Of a stretch of DNA of 40,525 nucleotides, positions 35,587 through 40,525 are shown one piece after another. Under the pieces are notes generated by a model. The model did no database searches, had not been told where the DNA came from, and saw only the letters and a program-made list of their open reading frames with translations. Location of the stretch: the NCBI GenBank assembly GCA_947259355.1, contig CAMYMF010000018.1, positions 1 through 40,525 of the forward strand, in the 5' to 3' direction. Both the position numbers and the translations under genes were made by a program. The first letter of the stretch is position 1. Each line of letters begins with the position of its first letter. Source of the stretch: an uncultured Nitrospirota bacterium (GTDB taxonomy: Bacteria; CG2-30-53-67).

Positions 35587-36423
35587 GTGAAGAACAAAAT
35601 GATGATCTCTGTCGCTGCGGCGGCTGCACTCTGGTTCACACTGGGGTGCAAGGCCGAAGCTCCCAAAACAGCCCAGGTTTCGGCTCCCCAGGGCCGTGCG
35701 GCGACCCCTGCGGGGATGCAGAATCTGCCGCCTCCGCCGGGGGCGGGGTTCCAGGGTTCGGTGGTCGAGACCATGAACTCGGGCGGCTACACCTATGTGC
35801 AGGTCGACACCGGCGCCGAAACCATCTGGGCGGCGACGAATGCCTTTGAAGTCAAAGTGGGCGACCGCGTTACCATTCCCCAGGGCATTCCCATGCGAAA
35901 TTACCACAGCAAGACTTTGGAGCGAACCTTTGACGTAGTCTATTTTGTCGACCGGATTATGCCCGGCGCCGCACATGCCGCCGCGCCCGCGCCGCCGGGA
36001 CATCCGCCGATAGGCGGGAGCGAGGCCCAAACCGCCACCCCACCCCAGGGTAATCGGCCCACGGGTCAGAGCCGCACCAAGGCCGTCGCCCCTACAGATA
36101 TCGATTTTTCGGGCCTTCAGAAACCGGAAGGCGCCAAGACGGTGGCCGAGGTTTACGCGGGGCGAAAGGAACTCGTCGGACAGACGGTGACCGTGCACGG
36201 CAAGGTGGTCAAGTTTACGCCGGAAGTCCTGGGCAAGAACTGGATTCACATTCAGGACGGAACCGGTGAAGCGGGGACGAACGATCTCGTGGTGACCTCG
36301 CTGGACCGGGCCCAGGTGGGTGACACGGTGACCGTCACAGGGTTGGTGGAGGCTGACTCGGACTTGGGTTTCGGCTATCGCTACGAACTGGTCGTCTCGG
36401 ATGCCAAGCTGGCTGCTGAGTAA
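35587..36423 (+). CDS. Lipoprotein with two OB-fold domains
   Basis: 278 aa. Lipoprotein signal ending in TLGC (Cys21). The first OB-like domain (about 50-120) has GSVVETMNSGGYTYVQVDTG and YHSKTLERTFDVVYF, a pattern seen in NrfJ-like and related periplasmic OB proteins. A Pro/Ala-rich linker (about 125-170) follows. The second OB-like domain (about 190-278) has GQTVTVHGKVVKFTPEVLG, WIHIQDGTG, VGDTVTVTGLVEAD. Start is GTG at 35587, with GGAGG 7 bases upstream; the later Met codons lack one. OB folds of this kind bind small ligands, metals or partner proteins; no enzyme motif is seen. Confidence 0.8.
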   Translation: MKNKMMISVAAAAALWFTLGCKAEAPKTAQVSAPQGRAATPAGMQNLPPPPGAGFQGSVVETMNSGGYTYVQVDTGAETIWAATNAFEVKVGDRVTIPQGIPMRNYHSKTLERTFDVVYFVDRIMPGAAHAAAPAPPGHPPIGGSEAQTATPPQGNRPTGQSRTKAVAPTDIDFSGLQKPEGAKTVAEVYAGRKELVGQTVTVHGKVVKFTPEVLGKNWIHIQDGTGEAGTNDLVVTSLDRAQVGDTVTVTGLVEADSDLGFGYRYELVVSDAKLAAE

Positions 36424-36441
36424 ATCCCCGCGAACCTCCGG

Positions 36442-37473
36442 TCAGGCACTGTTGATCACGTCGATGAGGTTGCGCAGCCGCCCGAAGTCCTGCCGGTTGA
36501 AGTCGACCAGAAGCCGGGGCAAGTGGGCAATCTCCGGTTCATCCTCCTCCTGGGGCAGGGGGCCCGAAGGGGTCAACGTGCCGCCGGGCGTCAGGATGTC
36601 CGCAAAACCCTCCCGCAGGGAATCGAGCCGCGCCGGGCCAAGCTCGGAGCTCAGGCGGAGTACGAGCCGTCCATTGACGTAACGCAAGCTGTGGTAGCGC
36701 CGGTAAAACCGGGTGATGCACGCCACCGCTGCCTCCACCGAATCGACCTGTTCGAAAAGGCTGAAGTCGGTCCGGCTGATGTATCCCTGCTCCAGCAGTG
36801 ATTTCTCCACAAACATGAGCCAGCGCGACCAGTAGGAACCGCCTGGCGTGTCCACGAGGATCAGGGGCAGCGGATCCCGCTTGCCCGTCTGCACCAGGGT
36901 GAGTGTCTCCATGGCCTCGTCGAGCGTCCCGAAGCCACCGGGGAAGAGAGCGATGGCGTTGGCCTCCTTGAGGAAGGCCACCTTCCGGTTGAAGAAATAT
37001 TTATACATGATGTGTCGGGGATTCCCGTCGAGCACGGGGTTCGGTCTCTGCTCGAAGGGAAGCCGGATGTTCACGCCGAAGGAATGATCCGGCCCCGCGC
37101 CCTCATTGACGGCCTGCATGATACCGGGACCGCCGCCGGTGATGACCATATAGCCCGATTCGGCCAGCGTCTTGCCGAAGAGGCGGGCCATTTCGTAGGG
37201 CCCCTCCCCGGGCTCCGTCCTCGCGGAGCCGAAAACGGTGACCTTCTTGACATGCTCGTAGGGGCGAAACACTTTACTGGTGAATCGCATCTCCTTGAGC
37301 GTGGTGTTCATCAGCTTGAAATCGCCCTTGCTGCCACCCTCCTGACCGGCCTTCAGCGCAGCCAGTATCATTTCCCGGACAATCTCCGGGTAATGGACTC
37401 CCTCGACAAGTTCGATGAGCCGGTCGATGGCCTCATCGGCCGCCCCATTGGTTCGGGTGAAATGAAGTTCCAT
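36442..37473 (-). CDS. LOG-family protein (YgdH/PpnN-like nucleotide hydrolase family)
   Basis: 343 aa. It carries the family motifs GGGPGIM (113-119) and PGGFGTLDE (178-186) with the catalytic Glu. The LOG/PpnN family cleaves nucleoside monophosphates to base and ribose phosphate; several members were mislabelled lysine decarboxylases. An N-terminal helical extension (about 70 residues) and a C-terminal extension (about 275-343) are larger than in minimal LOG proteins. The start ATG at 37473 has AGGAG about 12 bases upstream. It converges with the OB-fold lipoprotein gene, 18 bases apart. Confidence 0.88.
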   Translation of the reverse strand: MELHFTRTNGAADEAIDRLIELVEGVHYPEIVREMILAALKAGQEGGSKGDFKLMNTTLKEMRFTSKVFRPYEHVKKVTVFGSARTEPGEGPYEMARLFGKTLAESGYMVITGGGPGIMQAVNEGAGPDHSFGVNIRLPFEQRPNPVLDGNPRHIMYKYFFNRKVAFLKEANAIALFPGGFGTLDEAMETLTLVQTGKRDPLPLILVDTPGGSYWSRWLMFVEKSLLEQGYISRTDFSLFEQVDSVEAAVACITRFYRRYHSLRYVNGRLVLRLSSELGPARLDSLREGFADILTPGGTLTPSGPLPQEEDEPEIAHLPRLLVDFNRQDFGRLRNLIDVINSA

Positions 37474-37656
37474 GTCGGATGCGTTCTCCTATCTTGCGAC
37501 GCCTGCAGTCGCGGTCTGCGGGATCTGCCGCCGGATTATATGGGATCGGGCCAGGACGGTTCAAGTCCGAAATGGGGTCGCCCCCGCTGCCGGACCCGAC
37601 GGGCCCTGCCGGTGTTGGCTGCGGCGACGGCGTCTGCACGGCCCGTCAGGGCGGGA
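37474..37656. other. Short gap between the LOG gene and the four-cysteine gene
   Basis: Transcription of both flanking genes is leftward. No terminator or promoter is convincing here. A T-arm-like sequence near 37558 does not form a tRNA. Confidence 0.3.
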
Positions 37657-37860
37657 TCACCGAACGTCCTTTCTCCAGAACGGAGATCCCCGCCTTCTGG
37701 CGAAGTTGAAGCAGGTGTGACCTGAGACCCGTTGGACGAAGGACGCGGGCATCTCCTTGCCCTTGAACTGCATGGCCCGGCATCCCCTCGGGAAGGCTGG
37801 ATCCCAGGTAATGAAAAAATGTCTGCACTGAAGGCAGTCGATTCGGTCACGAGCGGTCAC
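37657..37860 (-). CDS. Small conserved four-cysteine protein
   Basis: 67 aa from a GTG at 37860 (a TTG lies two codons earlier). It reads DCLQCRHFFITWDPAFPRGC, RAMQFKGKEMPASFVQ, SGHTCFNF. Cysteines are at positions 9, 12, 27 and 50. The block C-x2-C-x-x-F-x-x-T-W-D-x-x-F-P-x-G-C-R-A-x-x-F-K matches, from memory, a family of short uncharacterised bacterial proteins, so it is probably a real gene and possibly zinc-binding. The function is unknown. It is divergent from the HNH nuclease gene, and its -10 (TATAAT, 37911-37906) overlaps that gene's promoter. The basic tail (ARRRGSPFWRKDVR) is less conserved-looking. GC-rich leader has only a weak ribosome-binding site. Confidence 0.65.
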   Translation of the reverse strand: MTARDRIDCLQCRHFFITWDPAFPRGCRAMQFKGKEMPASFVQRVSGHTCFNFARRRGSPFWRKDVR

Positions 37861-37884
37861 CGCCAAAGTCCCCGATCGTCTCAA

Positions 37885-37913
37885 TTGCAAAAGCGATGCG
37901 TTTACATTATATT
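37885..37913 (+). promoter_or_regulatory. Overlapping divergent promoter (HNH nuclease / four-cysteine gene)
   Basis: Plus strand TTGCAA (37885-37890), 17-bp spacer, TATATT (37908-37913). On the minus strand a perfect TATAAT (37911-37906) overlaps the same bases. The plus-strand leader then holds a T9 run within GTGCG/CGCAC arms (37950-37969). Confidence 0.55.
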
Positions 37914-38010
37914 TTACAGCAGGTTCCGGTACTTTACCAGACGTCTCTCGTGCGCTTTTTTTTTCGCACAGCGGCATCGTTCCGGCAAAGAACTGGGTGG
38001 GAGAGACACC

Positions 38011-38352
38011 ATGAGCCGTAGAGGTTTTCAGGAGTCCGGCAAAGGGTCCAACCGCCGGAAGCGGGAACAGCTCCCTTTGGAGGAGTTCATCCGGGGATTG
38101 CGGCGGATCAATGCAGCGTCCGATGCCGGTTATCGGGAGCGCTCTCTCAAGATTCACGGTCTCATCTGCGCGAAGTGTGGGCGGGAATTCGATGCCGCCA
38201 CCCGACACCTGCTCACCGTTCATCACAAGGACGGCAACGCCGCCCACAACCCCGCCGACGGATCGAACTGGGAGAATCTCTGTGTCTACTGTCACGAGGA
38301 CGAGCACACCCGGGGACAACTGGGACACTACCTGAATGAAGAGGAGTCCTAA
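38011..38352 (+). CDS. yajD: HNH nuclease, YajD type
   Basis: 113 aa. The HNH/treble-clef region is complete: CAKCGREF (first Cys pair), LLTVHHKDGN (catalytic His-His with the metal ligands), NPADGSNWENLCVYCHEDEH (Asn, second Cys pair, final His). YajD is a small HNH protein whose substrate is not established. The start is ATG at 38011 behind GGGAGAGACACC. Its end overlaps the next gene by 17 bases, so the two are probably co-expressed. Confidence 0.88.
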   Translation: MSRRGFQESGKGSNRRKREQLPLEEFIRGLRRINAASDAGYRERSLKIHGLICAKCGREFDAATRHLLTVHHKDGNAAHNPADGSNWENLCVYCHEDEHTRGQLGHYLNEEES

Positions 38353-38911
38353 CCCGAGACGGGGGGCACCCGTCACACAGACCACCGTCCTTCCCGATAC
38401 ATTTCAGATCCGCTTTTCGCGATCAGGCGGCGGCAGGCGCATTCTGCTCGCGTCCCAGATCTTACCACTTCCCAGGAAGAAGGCCTTCGTGTTTTTTCAG
38501 GATCCACGCAATCTCTTCGAGATCACGCCTCCCTGGCTCGATTTCAGAATGCAGGAGCCCCGTCGTCATGGCGTCTTTGAGGGCGCCGAATTCGACTATA
38601 CGATCCGATGGCTCGGCGTTCGCATCCCCTGGCGAAGCCGGATCGAGGCATATTGTCCACCCGAGCAGTTCGCCGACCTGCAGGTGCGGGGGCCCTACCG
38701 CTATTGGCGCCACCTGCACCGTTTCACGGAGGACGTAGCGGGCACACGGATGGAGGATGAAGTCACCTACAGGCTCCCCTTCCCTGCCCTATCGCCCCTG
38801 GTGCATCGATGGCTCGTCCGCCGACAGCTCTACCACATCTTTGCCTACCGGGCGGTGCGAATCGACGCCTGGGCCCGGGGCGCGTGGCGCCCCCGGGCGC
38901 CCGGTGAATAA
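38336..38911 (+). CDS. SRPBCC-superfamily ligand-binding protein
   Basis: 191 aa. From about residue 36 it fits the START/SRPBCC helix-grip fold: the strand ILLASQILPLPRKKAFVFFQ, then NLFEITPPWLDFRMQEP, FDYTIRWLGVRIPWRSRIE and a C-terminal helix (HRWLVRRQLYHIFAYRAVRI). This subgroup binds hydrophobic small molecules, often lipids or polyketide-like compounds, in a deep pocket. The first 30 residues are Arg/Pro-rich and may not be coding; the true start may be downstream. The chosen ATG at 38336 overlaps the HNH gene end. The function is unknown. Confidence 0.7.
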   Translation: MKRSPNPRRGAPVTQTTVLPDTFQIRFSRSGGGRRILLASQILPLPRKKAFVFFQDPRNLFEITPPWLDFRMQEPRRHGVFEGAEFDYTIRWLGVRIPWRSRIEAYCPPEQFADLQVRGPYRYWRHLHRFTEDVAGTRMEDEVTYRLPFPALSPLVHRWLVRRQLYHIFAYRAVRIDAWARGAWRPRAPGE

Positions 38912-39190
38912 CACCCGACGGTTTTCTGCCTCGAGTTTTTCTGGTAACTTACAAAAAGCGTTTTACCGCAGAGCGCGCAGAGATTGCGGAGAAAGGCAAT
39001 GCTTGTTAGAAGCAAGATCAAAAGGTATTTCACCACGGAGGAAAGGCCAAATCGCGTTGCGGGCGAAGACCTAAGATCTGTTTTCAACCTTCAGTCTTCA
39101 GCCTTCCACCTCTACCGATCTTCTATTTTCCATTTGCCATTTCCGCATGTCAGGAGATCGCGGAGTAGCAGCAACGCACAACAGGACTAA
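38912..39190. repeat. Low-complexity intergenic repeats
   Basis: A gene-free stretch with degenerate short repeats: TTTACCGCAGAGCGCGCAGAG (38961-38982 area), TTTCACCACGGAGGAAAGG (39028-39046 area), and TTCAGTCTTCAGCC-like and CTATTTTCCATTTGCCATTT units (39095-39145). The last is the inverted partner of 40354-40370. Confidence 0.5.
39123..39139. repeat. Inverted repeat, left arm
   Basis: CTATTTTCCATTTGCCA. It is matched in inverse orientation at 16 of 17 positions by 40354-40370. Confidence 0.65.
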
Positions 39191-39194
39191 ATGA

Positions 39195-39836
39195 ATGAAT
39201 AACGTGGGCGATGAAAGCAACCCTCGGGGATTTCCGGACTGGGAAGAGCGCTATCAGGACGATGTGCCGTCCATGCCATGGTTTCATCCGGAACTCGATC
39301 CCGACCTGGATGGTGCGCTCCGTACCTTGAACATCTCGAGCGGCTCGGTGCTCGATCTCGGGACCGGTCCCGGAACCCAGGCCATGGCACTGGCCGAGCG
39401 GGGCTTTCAGGTCACGGCCACCGACCTGTCGGAGACGGCGGTGAAGAAGGCCCGCGCGCTGGCCAAAGAGCGAGGTCTGTCCATTGACTTCCTGCAGGAC
39501 GACATTCTAGAGTGCAGACTCCCAGGCCGATTCGACATCATCTTCGATCGGGGCTGTTTTCATGTTTTTGCCCCTGAGCGGCGGCCCGATTATCTGCGCT
39601 GCATCGACGGGCTACTGCGGCCCGAAGGGCATCTCTTCCTGAAGTGTTTCAGCCACCTGGAGCCGGGCGAGGAGGGCCCCTATCGCTTTACGCCCGATGA
39701 GATAGAGGAAATATTCCGTAAACCGTTCCGGGTTCAATCGATTGCACACACCGTCTACCAGGGAAACATGGAGCAGTTTCCGAAGGCTCTCTTCTGTGTC
39801 ATTCGTAAAGCCTCGCGAAGCGTTGCGCTCCCCTGA
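39195..39836 (+). CDS. Class I SAM-dependent methyltransferase
   Basis: 213 aa. SAM-binding motif I VLDLGTGPGT (residues about 53-62), then TATDLSETAVKKA (motif II region with the acidic ribose-binding Asp), and DIIFDRGCFHVF (post-motif). A short N-terminal lid (WEERYQDDVPSMPWF) resembles thiopurine/tellurite-type small-molecule methyltransferases. The start is ATG at 39195 in ATGAATGAATAA; the ATG four bases earlier is out of frame and stops after three codons. The ribosome-binding site is weak. It is flanked by inverted repeats together with the DUF423 gene. The substrate is unknown. Confidence 0.86.
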   Translation: MNNVGDESNPRGFPDWEERYQDDVPSMPWFHPELDPDLDGALRTLNISSGSVLDLGTGPGTQAMALAERGFQVTATDLSETAVKKARALAKERGLSIDFLQDDILECRLPGRFDIIFDRGCFHVFAPERRPDYLRCIDGLLRPEGHLFLKCFSHLEPGEEGPYRFTPDEIEEIFRKPFRVQSIAHTVYQGNMEQFPKALFCVIRKASRSVALP

Positions 39837-39881
39837 AACCCGGAGCCGAACCGGCATGGCGAAAGAAAGGGCGGGTGACCC

Positions 39882-40256
39882 ATGGGCAAACTCTTTCTGA
39901 TACTGGCCAGTCTCAATGGCGCATTGGTGGTCGCCCTGGGGGCCTTCGGGGCGCATGGTCTGAAGTCCCGGCTCTCACCGGAGATGATGGCTGTCTACCA
40001 AACGGGCGTCACCTACCATCTCTATCACACCCTTGCGCTGCTGGCCGTTGGGCTGCTGGCCCTGCACACACCCGATTCGGCCTGGGTCAAAGGCGCGGGC
40101 TGGTGTCACCTGGCGGGGATTCTCCTCTTCTCCGGCAGCCTCTACGCGCTCACGCTGAGTGGCGTGCGATGGCTCGGCGCCATCACCCCCATTGGCGGCA
40201 CCGCCTTCATCATCGGTTGGTTCCTCCTTGCCGTGGCGGCGGTCAAGTCGCTTTGA
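39882..40256 (+). CDS. DUF423 (YgdD-like) membrane protein
   Basis: 124 aa with about four membrane helices. The family signature GAFGAHGLK and the [14 protein letters not shown] motif are present, with a final [16 protein letters not shown]. YgdD-like proteins are small inner-membrane proteins of unknown function. The start ATG at 39882 is the family's usual one; the ribosome-binding site is weak (GGGTGACCC). It follows the methyltransferase gene by 45 bases. Confidence 0.88.
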   Translation: MGKLFLILASLNGALVVALGAFGAHGLKSRLSPEMMAVYQTGVTYHLYHTLALLAVGLLALHTPDSAWVKGAGWCHLAGILLFSGSLYALTLSGVRWLGAITPIGGTAFIIGWFLLAVAAVKSL

Positions 40257-40353
40257 GGCAACGCCAGTGGGCGGTGAGCAGTGGGCGGCAAAGACCAGGG
40301 GACAGAGTAACAAAGGACTGACGGCACACGCAGTTAAGAGCCAGCGGGCAGAT

Positions 40354-40370
40354 TGGCAAATAGAAAATAG
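40354..40370. repeat. Inverted repeat, right arm
   Basis: TGGCAAATAGAAAATAG, the reverse complement of 39123-39139 with one mismatch. It lies in low-complexity sequence after DUF423, with GTGGGCGG repeats (40267-40290) nearby. Confidence 0.65.
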
Positions 40371-40446
40371 CTAAACGGCTGAAGGCGGGCTTTGGTTTTG
40401 AGAAGAAGCAGCTCTTTCTTTGTGCTCTGGTTTATTGTTGTCAAGT

Positions 40447-40458
40447 TGTTAAAGAGCA
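40447..40458 (-). promoter_or_regulatory. rRNA-type antitermination boxA on the minus strand
   Basis: The minus strand reads TGCTCTTTAACA, an exact 12/12 match to the E. coli rrn boxA that binds NusB/S10. Arms GCTCTTT (40411-40417) and AAAGAGC (40451-40457) can pair. No rRNA or tRNA gene is found within the window on either side. The stretch 40257-40525 otherwise has no gene. Confidence 0.55.
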
Positions 40459-40525
40459 AAAAAGAGATTTTATTCGGGCGTCTCCTGTGTAGCACCTTGC
40501 CCAATCCTGGTCATTTTCGAGAGTC

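Noticed and set aside
37555-37580. T-arm-like GGTTCAAGTCC suggesting a tRNA
   Set aside because: The arms do not form a five-base T stem and no anticodon or acceptor stem can be built around it.

Overview
The window looks like a piece of chromosome from a Gram-negative, GC-rich environmental bacterium, most plausibly a deltaproteobacterial (Desulfobacterota-like) lineage. The reasons are: an F-type ATP synthase operon with two b-type subunits (b' and b) and without the a and c genes, an NtrY/NtrX-type two-component pair, a PEP-CTERM/exosortase-type regulatory module (PrsR, PrsT), c-type cytochromes, and outer-membrane lipoproteins and a porin. No rRNA, tRNA, CRISPR array, intact insertion sequence or phage gene was seen. 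Both ends look like arbitrary cuts; the first gene runs off the left edge. Taxonomy is inferred from gene content only.

Left part (1-8.5 kb): envelope and exopolysaccharide functions. A leftward group encodes a membrane-anchored metallophosphoesterase, a secreted beta-sandwich lipoprotein and a CelD/FemAB-like acetyltransferase (cut by the edge). Upstream is a leftward UDP-sugar epimerase. Divergent from it is prsR, the sigma54-activating response regulator of PEP-CTERM systems. Next is a small PEP-CTERM-tailed secreted protein preceded by a textbook -24/-12 promoter and two copies of a 17-bp element. Convergent to it, across an intrinsic terminator, is the TPR lipoprotein prsT. The exosortase, the PrsK kinase and the polysaccharide polymerisation genes are not in the window.

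Middle part (8.5-24.3 kb): housekeeping and regulation. It holds panC, maf, ntrY-ntrX, a nitronate-monooxygenase-like flavoprotein, an alpha/beta hydrolase with a probable leaderless transcript, a Nudix hydrolase, a tandem 25-bp duplication with REP-like hairpins, and a monoheme cytochrome c lipoprotein. A decayed C-terminal piece of a glycerate 2-kinase follows in the same reading frame. Then comes the operon atpF'-atpF-atpH-atpA-atpG-atpD-atpC.

Right part (24.3-40.5 kb): a palindrome-rich intergenic region, a P-type calcium-like ATPase, a pentaheme cytochrome c, and an old-yellow-enzyme flavoprotein. A leftward, overlapping operon of RND/MMPL transporter, LolA-like protein and outer-membrane barrel follows. 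After it lie a glyoxalase-II-like metallohydrolase, a tandem OB-fold lipoprotein and a LOG-family protein. A short four-cysteine protein is divergent from an HNH nuclease/SRPBCC pair. The end holds a methyltransferase and a DUF423 protein between inverted low-complexity repeats. Near the right edge, on the minus strand, there is an exact match to the rRNA antitermination boxA with no rRNA next to it.

Start codons were set by ribosome-binding sites and family start positions where possible. Several genes appear to use TTG.
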